From: Propioniciclava sp. MC1595
Lineage (GTDB): Bacteria > Actinomycetota > Actinomycetes > Propionibacteriales > Propionibacteriaceae
Direction of reading: 5' to 3'
DNA length: 64,000 nucleotides
NCBI RefSeq assembly: GCF_017569205.1
Contig: NZ_CP071870.1
Location: 2,976,001 to 3,040,000 of the forward strand
Part shown: positions 8,560 to 17,021 of the stretch, one piece after another
Layout of the letters: the number at the start of each line of letters is the position of its first letter
Position numbering within the stretch: position 1 is the stretch's first letter
Program-made: the position numbers and the translations under genes
The notes under the pieces: model-generated
Told to the model about the DNA's origin: nothing
Databases searched by the model: none
What the model saw: the letters and a program-made list of their open reading frames with translations, nothing else

Positions 8560-9117
8560 ATGACCGATCGCCGCACCGCTGTCCTCGACGCCGCCGTCTC
8601 CGTCGTCGGCGCGGGTGGGGCGCGGGCACTCACCCACCGGGCGGTCGACGCGGCCGCCCGGCTGCCGGCCGGGTCGGCGTCCAACCTCTTCCGCACCCGC
8701 GAGGCCCTGCTGGTCGGTCTGGTCGAGCGCTGCGTCGAGCGCGAGCGGGCGGCCTGGGTCGAGGCCGTGGACGCCGCGGGCCCGGCCTCGCCGCGTGCCC
8801 TGGCCGCCGCCCTGGCCGACCTCGCCGTCCGGCAGGTCACCACCGACCGGGACGTCACCCTCACCCGGTGCGCGATCCTCGTCGAGGCCGCCACCACCCC
8901 GGCGGTCCGGGATGCCCTCACCGCCGGCGGCCAGGACGTCATGGCCCGGGCGGTCGCGCTGGTCGCGTCCGCCGGTTCGCCCACCCCCGAGGTGGACGCC
9001 GCCGCGCTGGCCCACTGGGTCTTCGGCGCCGTCCTGCACGAGCTGGCCAACCCGTCCGGCTCCTTCGCACCGCAGGCGCCGCTCACCGCGCTGGTGCAGC
9101 GGCTGATCAAGGAGTGA
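8560..9117 (+). CDS. TetR family transcriptional regulator
   Basis: A 185-residue repressor. The N-terminal helix-turn-helix spans residues about 5-50 (AVLDAAVSVVGAGGARALTH, then AVDAAARLPAGSASNLFRTR), where the typical Tyr of the recognition helix is replaced by Asn-Leu-Phe. The remainder is the helical ligand-binding domain. The inverted repeat in its own promoter suggests autorepression. The next gene starts 2 nt after its stop and is probably its regulatory target. Confidence 0.85.
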   Translation: MTDRRTAVLDAAVSVVGAGGARALTHRAVDAAARLPAGSASNLFRTREALLVGLVERCVERERAAWVEAVDAAGPASPRALAAALADLAVRQVTTDRDVTLTRCAILVEAATTPAVRDALTAGGQDVMARAVALVASAGSPTPEVDAAALAHWVFGAVLHELANPSGSFAPQAPLTALVQRLIKE

Positions 9118-9119
9118 CC

Positions 9120-9791
9120 ATGACCACCGACGCCGAGACCTGGGCCCTGGTCGACGACCAGCGCCGCCGCACGATCGCCCTGCTGGGGTCGCTCTCCCCC
9201 GCCGACTGGGACGCGCCCTCGCTGTGCTCGGACTGGACGGTGAAGGACGTCGTCGGCCACCTCGCGTGGCAGCGGGCGGCCTCGTCGGCGTCCTCGCTGC
9301 CGGGCACCATCGCGGCGATGCTTCGCGGGCGGGGGTCCATGGACGCGGCGATCTCCGACCTCGCCACCCGCTGGGCCGCTCGGCGCTCGGTGGACGAGCT
9401 CCTGGGTGAGGTGCGGCTGCTGCCGGGCCACCACCGCACGGTCATCGGCACCACCGTGATCAACCACCTGATCGACGCGATCGTCCACCACCACGACATC
9501 GCGCTGGCCCTCGGGCGCGGTCTGGACGCCGACCCCGATGCAGCGGCGGTGGCCGCCGACAGCACGTGGAGCCTGCCGAAGGGGTTCACCCTGCCGGTCA
9601 CCCGGCGCCTGACCGCGTTCCGGTGGCGGGCCACCGACACCGACTGGGACCGCGGCGACGGCCCGCTGATCGAGGGCCCGATGGCGGCCATCGAGTGCCT
9701 GCTCATGGGGCGCGAGGCTGCAGGAGCGCACCTGTCCGGCCCGGGCCTGGCTTCGGCGTTGGCTGCGGTCGCCGACCCGGCGATCGCCTGA
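9120..9791 (+). CDS. Maleylpyruvate isomerase / DinB-like mycothiol-dependent family protein
   Basis: A 223-residue protein of the mycothiol-dependent maleylpyruvate-isomerase-like (TIGR03083/DinB) group. CSDWTVKDVVGHLAW near residue 40 carries the first metal-type His. NHLIDAIVHHHDIA near residue 120 carries the second His cluster. These form the three-His metal site of the DinB four-helix bundle. Members use or may use mycothiol; the substrate is unknown. The GGAG in the TetR stop region (GGAGTGACCATG) serves as its ribosome site, so it is coupled to the TetR gene. Confidence 0.75.
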   Translation: MTTDAETWALVDDQRRRTIALLGSLSPADWDAPSLCSDWTVKDVVGHLAWQRAASSASSLPGTIAAMLRGRGSMDAAISDLATRWAARRSVDELLGEVRLLPGHHRTVIGTTVINHLIDAIVHHHDIALALGRGLDADPDAAAVAADSTWSLPKGFTLPVTRRLTAFRWRATDTDWDRGDGPLIEGPMAAIECLLMGREAAGAHLSGPGLASALAAVADPAIA

Positions 9792-9793
9792 CA

Positions 9794-9905
9794 GCGAAGA
9801 CGTCATCCGGAGTAGGCCCGCCTCTGGACTCGCAGATGCCCTCCAACGTGTCCAGTTACCCTTGGTGTGCTAGGGGCAACTGGACACCTTGAGGGGCGTC
9901 TTCGC
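9794..9905. repeat. Long imperfect inverted-repeat element
   Basis: Three pairs of complementary arms are seen: GCGAAGACG (9794-9802) with CGTCTTCGC (9897-9905), CCCTC (9839) with GAGGG (9891), and GTGTCCAGTT (9848-9857) with AACTGGACAC (9878-9887). The inner two pairs share one centre and the outer pair is offset. It lies between the maleylpyruvate-isomerase-like gene and the second NUDIX gene. It may be an RNA structure, an operator or a small repeat element; nothing identifies it. Confidence 0.6.
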
Positions 9906-9923
9906 CAACCGCCACATGGTTGG

Positions 9924-10367
9924 ATGGACGCCGTGACCCGACCCGGCCCCGCGTTCGACTTCTTCGTGGTCTCCTGCACCCTGCTCGACGAGCACGGCCG
10001 CCTGCTGCTGGTGCGCAAGCGTGGCACCCACCGGTTCATGCTGCCCGGCGGCAAGGTCGAGCAGGGCGAGACGCACCTCGCCGCGATCCTGCGCGAGGTG
10101 TCGGAAGAGATCTCGCTCGACCTCGACCCGGCGACCATCACCCTGCTGGGCACCTGGTCAGCCGGGGCGGCCAACGAGCCGGGGCTCGTGATCAGCTCCG
10201 ACGTGTTCGCCGCGCCACTACCGGGTGAGCCCGCGGCGTCCGGAGAGATCGAGGAGCTCCGCTGGCTGCCGGTCGACCGCGACGCCGACTATGCGGCCGA
10301 CGCCACGCTCTCACCGATGCTGGTCGAGCACGTCCTGCCGGCACTGGTGGCCCGGCTGGACGGCTGA
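9924..10367 (+). CDS. NUDIX hydrolase
   Basis: A 147-residue NUDIX enzyme. The core strand FDFFVVSCTLLDEHGRLLLVRKRG is followed by the Nudix box: a Gly, Glu five residues later, then REVSEEIS, so the usual final Gly of the box is Ser. The end of the box reads EEISLDL. ATG 9924 is preferred; GTG 9933 is equally possible. The stop abuts the topA stop with no gap and no terminator. Confidence 0.8.
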   Translation: MDAVTRPGPAFDFFVVSCTLLDEHGRLLLVRKRGTHRFMLPGGKVEQGETHLAAILREVSEEISLDLDPATITLLGTWSAGAANEPGLVISSDVFAAPLPGEPAASGEIEELRWLPVDRDADYAADATLSPMLVEHVLPALVARLDG

Positions 10368-13046
10368 CTACTTCTTCTTCGCCGGCGCCTTGCGGGTCGT
10401 CGTGCGACGGGTGGTCGTGCGCTTGGGGGCGGGGCCCTTGGCGCGCTTCTCGGCGAGCAGCTCGGCGGCCCGCTCGAGGGTGATCTCCTCGATCGAGTCC
10501 GCCTTGCGGAGGGTCGCGTTGGTCTCGCCGTCGGTGACGTACGGGCCGAAGCGGCCGTCCTTGACGACGATCGGTTTGCCGGACACCGGATCGTTCCCGA
10601 GCTCTTTCAGTGGCGCGACGGCGGCGCGGCGTCCGCGCGTCTTCGGCTGGGCGAAGATCGCGGTCGCCTCCTCCAGCGTCACGGTGAAGAGCTGGTCCTC
10701 GTTCTCCAGCGAGCGGGAGTCGGTGCCCTTCTTCAGGTACGGGCCGTAGCGGCCGTTCTGGGCGGTGACCTCCTCGCCGTCGATCGCCCCGACGACGCGC
10801 GGCAGCGACATGAGCTGCAGCGCCTGGTCGAGGGTGACGGTCTCCAGCGACATGTCCTTGAACAGGGACGCCGTGCGCGGCTTGGCCGACTTGGGCGACC
10901 CCTCGGGCAGCACCTCGGTGACGTAGGGGCCGAACCGCCCGTTCTTCGCCACGACCGCTTTGCCGGAGGCCGGGTCGGCGCCGAGCTCGCGCTCCATGCC
11001 AGCCGGGGTGGCCAGCAGCTCCTGGGCCTTCTCGACGGTCAGCTCGTCGGGCGGCAGGTCCTCGTCGACGTTGGCGCGGTTGCCGTCGGCGTCCTCGATG
11101 TAGGTGCCGTAGCGACCCACGCGGACCGCGATGCCGGACTCCTCACCCCCGACGGGGTGGAACGTCGACAGCGCCCGCGCGTCGATGTCGCCCAGGTGCT
11201 CGACCAGCGACTGCAGGCCCTCGTAGCCGCCCTCGCCCTCGGGGCCGAAGTAGAACTCCTTGAGCGTCGCGACGCGGTCGGCCGAGCCGGCGGCGATCTC
11301 GTCGAGCACGTCCTCCATCTCGGCGGTGAACTGATAGTCGACCAGCCGGGTGAAGTGCTCCTCCAGCAGGCGGGTCACGGCGAACGCGAGCCACGTCGGC
11401 ACCAGCGCGGCGCCCTTCTTGAACACGTAGTCACGCGCCGTGATCGTGCGGATGATCGACGCGTAGGTCGACGGCCGGCCGATCTCGAGCTCCTCGAGCT
11501 TGGCCACCAGCGACGGCTCGGTGTAGCGGGCCGGCGGGCGGGTGGCGTGGTCGTCAGCCTCGACCCCGGCGATGGCGAGCTTCTCGCCCTGCTCCACCGC
11601 GGGGAGGTTGGCGGTGGCGTCGTCGGCGTCGCCCTCGTCACGCGCCTCGACGTAGGCCTTCAGGAAGCCCGGGAACGTGATCGTCCGACCGGACGCCGTG
11701 AGCCCGGCCTCGGCCACCTGTCGCATCTCGCCCGAGGTGGCGTCGGCCACCTCGACGGCCGCGGACGGCCGGGCGGTCATCGTGATCGTGACGGTCTGGC
11801 CCTCGGCGTCCTTCATCTGCGAGGCGACCGTGCGCTTCCAGATGAGGTCGTAGAGCCGGAACTCGTCCCCGCGCAGGCCCGTCGCCTGCGGCGTCCGGAA
11901 GTGGTCACCCGCCGGGCGGATGGCCTCGTGCGCCTCCTGGGCGTTCTTGACCTTCGAGGTGTAGGTGCGGGGCTTGTCGGGCAGGTAGGCGTCCCCGTAG
12001 AGCTCCTTGACCTGCGCGCGGGCGGCCGCGATCGCCGACCCCGACAGCGTCGTGGAGTCGGTACGCATGTAGGTGATGAAACCGCCCTCGTACAGCGCCT
12101 GCGCCACCGACATCGTGCGCTGGGCGGTGAAGCCGAGCTTGCGGCCGGCGTCCTGCTGCAGCGTGGTGGTGCGGAAGGGCGGGTACGGACGCCGCGTGTA
12201 CGGCTTGGCCTCCACGGCGTCCACGACCACGGACGCCCCGGTGAGCGCGGCGGCCAGCGCCTGCGCGCCCTCGAGGTCGAGGTGCAGGGCCTTCTTCGCG
12301 GTCAGGCGGCCAAGCGAGTCGAAGTCGCGGCCCGAGGCCACCTTCAGGCCGGCCGCGGAGGCGACCCGCGCGGTGAAGGAGTCGGGGTCGTGACCCGCGG
12401 CGTCCAGGGTCACGGTCAGGTCGGCGTAGCTCGCGGAGCGGAACGCCATCCGCTCGCGCTCGCGGTCGACGACCAGCCGGGTCGCGACGGACTGCACGCG
12501 GCCGGCCGACAGGCGCGGCATGACCTTCTTCCACAGCACGGGGCTGACCTCGTAGCCGTAGAGGCGGTCGAGGATGCGGCGGGTCTCCTGCGCGTCGACG
12601 AGATCGGTGTCGAGCTCGCGCGGTGCGGCGACGGCCGCCCGGATCGCGTCGGGGGTGATCTCGTGGAACACCATCCGCTTCACGGGGACCTTGGGCTTCA
12701 GCTCCTGCAGCAGGTGCCACGCGATGGCCTCGCCCTCGCGGTCCTCATCGGTGGCGAGGTAGAGCTCGTCGACGTTCTTCAGCGCATCCTTGAGCTTGCG
12801 GATCGTCGCCTTCTTGTCGGCCTGCACGACGTAGAGCGGCTCGAAGTCGTTCTCGACGTTGACGCCGGTGCGCGCCCACTTCTCACCCTTGTACTTGGCA
12901 GGCACCTCGGCCGCACCGGTGGGCAGGTCGCGCACGTGACCGATCGACGCCTCGACGACGTAGCCCTCGCCCAGGTACTGGGCGATGCTGCGCACCTTGC
13001 CGGGCGACTCCACGATCACGAGCCGACGCTTGGTATCTGTTCCCAC
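10368..13046 (-). CDS. topA: DNA topoisomerase I
   Basis: An 892-residue type IA topoisomerase that relaxes negative supercoils. The TOPRIM domain begins at residue 6 (RLVIVESPGKVRSIAQYLG) and has DEDREGEAIAWH. The active-site Tyr lies in EGGFITYMRTDSTTLS. Three to four C-terminal repeats of the actinobacterial type (GRFGPYV or GRYGTYI) stand in place of zinc fingers, and the protein ends in a Lys/Arg-rich tail, as in mycobacterial TopA. GTG 13046 is chosen: a TATTGT box ends 7 nt before it, consistent with a leaderless start, and an upstream frame to 13073 adds no conserved sequence. Confidence 0.95.
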   Translation of the reverse strand: MGTDTKRRLVIVESPGKVRSIAQYLGEGYVVEASIGHVRDLPTGAAEVPAKYKGEKWARTGVNVENDFEPLYVVQADKKATIRKLKDALKNVDELYLATDEDREGEAIAWHLLQELKPKVPVKRMVFHEITPDAIRAAVAAPRELDTDLVDAQETRRILDRLYGYEVSPVLWKKVMPRLSAGRVQSVATRLVVDRERERMAFRSASYADLTVTLDAAGHDPDSFTARVASAAGLKVASGRDFDSLGRLTAKKALHLDLEGAQALAAALTGASVVVDAVEAKPYTRRPYPPFRTTTLQQDAGRKLGFTAQRTMSVAQALYEGGFITYMRTDSTTLSGSAIAAARAQVKELYGDAYLPDKPRTYTSKVKNAQEAHEAIRPAGDHFRTPQATGLRGDEFRLYDLIWKRTVASQMKDAEGQTVTITMTARPSAAVEVADATSGEMRQVAEAGLTASGRTITFPGFLKAYVEARDEGDADDATANLPAVEQGEKLAIAGVEADDHATRPPARYTEPSLVAKLEELEIGRPSTYASIIRTITARDYVFKKGAALVPTWLAFAVTRLLEEHFTRLVDYQFTAEMEDVLDEIAAGSADRVATLKEFYFGPEGEGGYEGLQSLVEHLGDIDARALSTFHPVGGEESGIAVRVGRYGTYIEDADGNRANVDEDLPPDELTVEKAQELLATPAGMERELGADPASGKAVVAKNGRFGPYVTEVLPEGSPKSAKPRTASLFKDMSLETVTLDQALQLMSLPRVVGAIDGEEVTAQNGRYGPYLKKGTDSRSLENEDQLFTVTLEEATAIFAQPKTRGRRAAVAPLKELGNDPVSGKPIVVKDGRFGPYVTDGETNATLRKADSIEEITLERAAELLAEKRAKGPAPKRTTTRRTTTRKAPAKKK

Positions 13047-13053
13047 GGGCCGG

Positions 13054-13059
13054 ACAATA
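13054..13059 (-). promoter_or_regulatory. -10 box TATTGT for topA
   Basis: On the minus strand TATTGT ends 7 nt before the GTG at 13046. It is back to back with the promoter of the divergent protease gene, only 49 nt away. Confidence 0.4.
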
Positions 13060-13107
13060 GCGCCTCGCGTCAAGACGGACGCCTCCGGTTGCCCTTGCCG
13101 GTCCTCC

Positions 13108-13113
13108 TAGACT
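13108..13113 (+). promoter_or_regulatory. -10 box TAGACT for the first S1C protease gene
   Basis: TAGACT ends exactly 6 nt before the GTG at 13120, the leaderless spacing seen at several genes of this window. No clear -35 is seen. Confidence 0.45.
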
Positions 13114-13119
13114 GACCGG

Positions 13120-14313
13120 GTGACCGCGCCCTGGCCTCCCCCGAGCCCGCGCCCGGCGCCACGCCCACCCTCGCTGGTGCTGGTGGTGCTGGGGGTGCTG
13201 CTGGCCATGTTCAGCCAGTTCGGCAGCGCGATCGCCCTGACCACCTCCACCTCGACGTGGCTCGAGCGGCTGCAGCCCTCGCCCGCCCCGACGGTGGTCA
13301 CCCCCAGCCCGGCGGTGTCCGAGCCCGGCCCCACGCCCGGGCTGCCGCAGACCACGCCCCAGGACTCCGCGCGTCCCCTGCCCGAGCAATCGGTCGGCCC
13401 CGTCGACGTCACCGACGACCTCAAGCGCGGCGTCGTCCTGATCACGGGCCGCACGCCCGCCGAGGGCGTGGCGGGCACAGGCATGGTGCTCACCCCCGAC
13501 GGCTACGTGCTGACCAACTACCACGTGGTGCGCTCGACCGAGGCGATCACCGTCACCATCGCGGCGACCGGGCGCCGGCACACCGCCGAGCTCGTCGGCC
13601 GCGACGCGACCAAGGACGTGGCCCTGCTCAAGCTGGACCGCGCGAGCAACCTCGACGTCGTCACGATCGACTCCGACCCGGTGCGGATCGGCGACATCGT
13701 CGTGGCCGCCGGCAACGCCAACGGGCAGGGCTACGTGTCGGCCCATCGCGGCAACATCCTCGAGCTCGACCGCCAGATCAACGTCAAGGGCGCCAACGTC
13801 AACGACCCGCCCCAGCGGCTGCGCGGCCTCATCGAGACCAACGCCCCGGCCTGGCCCGGTGACTCGGGCGGCCCCATGTTCGACGGCGAGGCGCAGGTGC
13901 TCGGCATGACCACCGCCGGCAGCAGCACCGGCGACGGTGAGACCGAGGACAAGCAGGTGTACGCCGTGCCGATCCGCGAGGCGCTCGACGTGGTCGACAA
14001 GATCAAGCGCGGCGACGAGTCCGGCACGATCGTGATCGGGCCGAAGGCCTATCTGGGCGTCATCGTCCAGGCCGATGACTCGTCGGCGGTGATCGTCTCC
14101 GAAGTCCAGGCCAACACCCCGGCAGCCGAGGCCGGCCTGACCACCGGCGACACCATCCTGAACCTCGACGGCCAGGCGGTGCGCACCCGCGCGGAACTGT
14201 CCGACGTCCTCGACACCATCGAACCCGGCACCACCGTGCAGATCACCTGGACCACGGCGTCCGGCCGCGAACGCACCGCCCCCATCACGCCGAAGGCGAG
14301 CCCGCTCAACTGA
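13120..14313 (+). CDS. HtrA-like serine protease (S1C) with PDZ domain, membrane-anchored
   Basis: A 397-residue envelope protease. A Pro-rich cytoplasmic start is followed by one membrane segment (about 18-40), then a Pro/Thr-rich linker to about 95. The trypsin-like domain has the triad His135 (TNYHVV), Asp167 (KDVALL) and Ser249 (PGDSGGP). The C-terminal PDZ domain (about 300-390) contains YLGVIVQ and AEAGLTTGD. The family degrades or cleaves damaged envelope proteins. A close paralogue lies directly downstream, and a scar of duplicated sequence lies between them. Confidence 0.88.
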   Translation: MTAPWPPPSPRPAPRPPSLVLVVLGVLLAMFSQFGSAIALTTSTSTWLERLQPSPAPTVVTPSPAVSEPGPTPGLPQTTPQDSARPLPEQSVGPVDVTDDLKRGVVLITGRTPAEGVAGTGMVLTPDGYVLTNYHVVRSTEAITVTIAATGRRHTAELVGRDATKDVALLKLDRASNLDVVTIDSDPVRIGDIVVAAGNANGQGYVSAHRGNILELDRQINVKGANVNDPPQRLRGLIETNAPAWPGDSGGPMFDGEAQVLGMTTAGSSTGDGETEDKQVYAVPIREALDVVDKIKRGDESGTIVIGPKAYLGVIVQADDSSAVIVSEVQANTPAAEAGLTTGDTILNLDGQAVRTRAELSDVLDTIEPGTTVQITWTTASGRERTAPITPKASPLN

Positions 14314-14381
14314 GTTCACCGAGGGCGACGACCCCGACCCGACCTCTGATGGGACGGGACGAGACGGTGGTACGACCGGTC

Positions 14382-14423
14382 CCGCGAGGCGCTCGACGTG
14401 GTCGACAAACTCAAGGGGGCGAC
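14382..14423 (+). pseudogene. Fragment of an S1C protease gene left by tandem duplication
   Basis: 27 nt (14382-14408) are identical to 13974-14000 inside the upstream protease gene, and similarity continues weakly to about 14423. In the intact gene this stretch encodes REALDVVDK ahead of the PDZ domain. The fragment sits in the 171-nt spacer between the two paralogues with no usable frame around it. Confidence 0.65.
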
Positions 14424-14484
14424 TCACCGCCGCCGCACGGCGCTACCACAGGAGACACACAGGCGGCACCGGTCCACTGAGGGC

Positions 14485-15495
14485 ATGAACAAGCGCTCCC
14501 TCGCCCTGGTAACCACCACTGCCGCCTGCGTGCTCGCCCTCGGCGTCCCGAAGCTTGCGCCCGCCGCCACGCCGGCCGACCCCGCCGAATCGGTCGTGCT
14601 GATCACCGTTCGCTCAGCTAGTGGTGAGGGCGCCGGCACCGGCATGGTGCTCACGGCCTCCGGTGAGGTCCTGACCAACTACCACGTGGTCGAGGGCTCC
14701 TCGGAGGTGTCGGTCACGATCCCGGCCACCGGCAAGACCTACTCCGCCACCGTCGTCGGCCACGACGCGAGCCGCGACGTCGCCCTGCTGCAGCTGCAGG
14801 ACGCCGCGGGCCTGGCCACCATCACCCCTGACCAGGACGTCGTCTCCATCGGCGACACGCTGACCGCCATGGGGAACGCGTCGGGCGGCGGCGAACTCGT
14901 CGCGGCGTCCGGAGAGGTGACCGCGCTCAACCAGCAGGTCACGGTCGACGACGGCAACGGCGGCACCGAGACGTTGACCGGGGTCATCGAGACCAACGCC
15001 GGGGCCGTGCCGGGCGACTCCGGCGGGCCGATGTTCGACAGCGAGGGCGAGGTGACCGGGATGACGACCGCCGGGTCGCAGACCGTCACCCGTGACCCGG
15101 GCGGGATGCGCGGAGCGGGCCGGTCGATGCCCATCACGACCGTCAGCTACGCCGTCCCCATCTCCGACGCCCTCGCTGTGGTCGACCAGATCCGGTCGGG
15201 CGCGGAGACCGGGACCACGCGCATCGGCGCCAAGGCCTACCTCGGCATCACTGTCGCGCCCGCGGCCGGGGTGTGGGTGAACTCGGTGCTGGCGGACGGT
15301 CCGGCCGCCGAGGCCGGTCTGGTGGCCGGGTCGACCATCACGTCCTTGGACGGCCAGGCCGTGGTCAGCCAGTCCGACCTCGCGGGACTGCTGGCACAAC
15401 TCGAGCCCGGGCAGCAGGTGACGCTCACGTGGGTCGACCCGTCAGGATCACGCCGGAGCGGCACGATCGCCCTGGGTACGAGCCAGGTGAACTGA
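14485..15495 (+). CDS. HtrA-like serine protease (S1C) with PDZ domain, secreted
   Basis: A 336-residue paralogue of the upstream protease. It has a cleavable-looking signal peptide (MNKRSLALVTTTAACVLALG, then an AAATPA region near residue 30) instead of a membrane anchor with a long linker. The triad is complete: His67 (TNYHVV), Asp98 (SRDVALL) and Ser179 (PGDSGGP). A PDZ domain spans about 245-330. ATG 14485 is chosen over an in-frame GTG at 14398 because the signal peptide begins there; the ribosome site is weak. Its partner probably differs in substrate access or location. Confidence 0.85.
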   Translation: MNKRSLALVTTTAACVLALGVPKLAPAATPADPAESVVLITVRSASGEGAGTGMVLTASGEVLTNYHVVEGSSEVSVTIPATGKTYSATVVGHDASRDVALLQLQDAAGLATITPDQDVVSIGDTLTAMGNASGGGELVAASGEVTALNQQVTVDDGNGGTETLTGVIETNAGAVPGDSGGPMFDSEGEVTGMTTAGSQTVTRDPGGMRGAGRSMPITTVSYAVPISDALAVVDQIRSGAETGTTRIGAKAYLGITVAPAAGVWVNSVLADGPAAEAGLVAGSTITSLDGQAVVSQSDLAGLLAQLEPGQQVTLTWVDPSGSRRSGTIALGTSQVN

Positions 15496-15501
15496 GCCAG
15501 C

Positions 15502-16980
15502 TCAGGTCAGGTAGCCCTCCCCGATGAGGTCACGCAGCTTGGGGGTCACCTCGACGGCGAGGGCGTCCGGGTCGACGTCGAGGATGTCGGCGACGGCAGC
15601 GATGATCTGCCCGGCAGTGAGGTCGCCGTCACAGGCGCCCAGCACGGCTCCGAGCGCGGTGTCGACCTCGACCGCACGGCCGAACCCGTAGCGCTGGCGG
15701 TACACGATGTGTTCGGGGTCCTCAACGCCGGGGCGTCCCACGGTTTCGACGTCGACGCGTCCGTCGAGTTCCCAGGCCCGACCCAGGAGTGCCTCGTCGG
15801 GAAGGGCTGCCAGCGAAACCCCCGCGATGTGGTCCGCGAACGCCTCCCCGAGGGGCTGGTGCACGGCGTGGGGCCAGGGCTCGATCCGGATGTCGGGGAT
15901 GGCGCGACCCGCGCGGTGCAGCATCATCCAGCCCATGCCGACGCCCGTGATGCCGAGGGCGGCGAAGTAGTCCAGCCACGCGCGGTAGCGGGGGGCGTAC
16001 TCGTCGGTGCCGACCAGCCCGGCGTCGTTGAGCCACACCTCGATGTACTCGTACGCGTCGAGGTGCTCGCGCTGCAGGACCAGCGCGTCGCAGCCGGTGG
16101 GCTCGACCCAACGGCGCAGGCGGTCGGTCCAGTCCTCGTCGTCGGTGACGGCCCAGTTGCCGAGCACCTGCAGGGTTCCGCCGGGCGCGAGCCGGTCGGC
16201 CCCCTCGACGACGACCCGCCGCACGAGCTCGTCGGCGCTCAACAGCCCCTCGCGGTAGACCAGCCGCTCGCCGGTGGGCGGGCTCATGACGTAGGGCGGG
16301 TTGGTGACGATGAGGCCGAAGGCCTCGTCGGCGACGGGCTCGTAGAGGGACCCCTCCCGGACGTCGAGGTCGAGCCGGTTGAGCCCCGCGGTCAGGCGCG
16401 CCATCGCGACGGCGCGCGGGTTGAGGTCGGTGGCGACCACGTGGCCGGCGTGCCCGGCGAGCAGCAGGCTCTGGATCCCGCAGCCCGTCCCCAGGTCGAG
16501 CGCGCGGGCGACCGGGCGACGGATCGTCATCTGCGCCAGCGTCGTCGACGCCGGGGACGCCCCCAGCACGTAGTCGGGCCGCGACCGGCCCAGGCGCCCG
16601 TCGAGGATCGGGATCAGGTCGCTGGCGATCCAGCCGGAGAAGTCCACACCGGCACCGGCCGCCGCGTAGGGGCGCACCTCCAGCCCCGCGCGGACGCCGT
16701 CGGAGGTGGCCGCCACGATCCCGGCCTCCTCCAGCGGGCCCAGGTCGCCGAGGGCCGCGCCCACGGCGTCCGGGGAGACGGTGTCGTGGAGCAGGAACAT
16801 CCGCACCAGCGCCGCCTGCGCGTCGGCCGCGTCGCCCAGGGCGTCGCGTGCCGCGAGCGTCGTGTTGCGCGCGAGCGCATCGGTGGCCTCGGCGCCGAGG
16901 CGGTCGGTGACCTCCTCCAGCGTGTAGCCGGCGGAACGCAGGCGGTCGGCGAGGGCGGCGGCGTGGACGCGGTCGAGCAT
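15502..16980 (-). CDS. Class I SAM-dependent methyltransferase with NPPY motif
   Basis: A 492-residue protein. Residues about 1-140 form an N-terminal helical domain. The methyltransferase core (about 150-330) has ALDLGTGCGIQSLLLAGHAG (motif I), VVATDLNPRAVAMA and VTNPPYVMSP. NPPY methyltransferases modify planar nitrogen, that is Gln or adenine/guanine. The C-terminal 160 residues are an extra domain found in actinobacterial members of this group. The target is unknown. It is convergent with the second protease gene, with a 6-nt gap. Confidence 0.8.
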   Translation of the reverse strand: MLDRVHAAALADRLRSAGYTLEEVTDRLGAEATDALARNTTLAARDALGDAADAQAALVRMFLLHDTVSPDAVGAALGDLGPLEEAGIVAATSDGVRAGLEVRPYAAAGAGVDFSGWIASDLIPILDGRLGRSRPDYVLGASPASTTLAQMTIRRPVARALDLGTGCGIQSLLLAGHAGHVVATDLNPRAVAMARLTAGLNRLDLDVREGSLYEPVADEAFGLIVTNPPYVMSPPTGERLVYREGLLSADELVRRVVVEGADRLAPGGTLQVLGNWAVTDDEDWTDRLRRWVEPTGCDALVLQREHLDAYEYIEVWLNDAGLVGTDEYAPRYRAWLDYFAALGITGVGMGWMMLHRAGRAIPDIRIEPWPHAVHQPLGEAFADHIAGVSLAALPDEALLGRAWELDGRVDVETVGRPGVEDPEHIVYRQRYGFGRAVEVDTALGAVLGACDGDLTAGQIIAAVADILDVDPDALAVEVTPKLRDLIGEGYLT

Positions 16981-17021
16981 GCGCCCAGCCTGTCAGACGC
17001 GCGGCCTACGCTGGTCCCTCG

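Noticed and set aside
9120-9791. Assigning this gene to maleylpyruvate isomerisation as part of the decayed aromatic pathway at 38 kb
   Set aside because: The DinB/mycothiol family is broad, the gene is paired with its own TetR gene 29 kb away, and nothing links it to the decayed locus.
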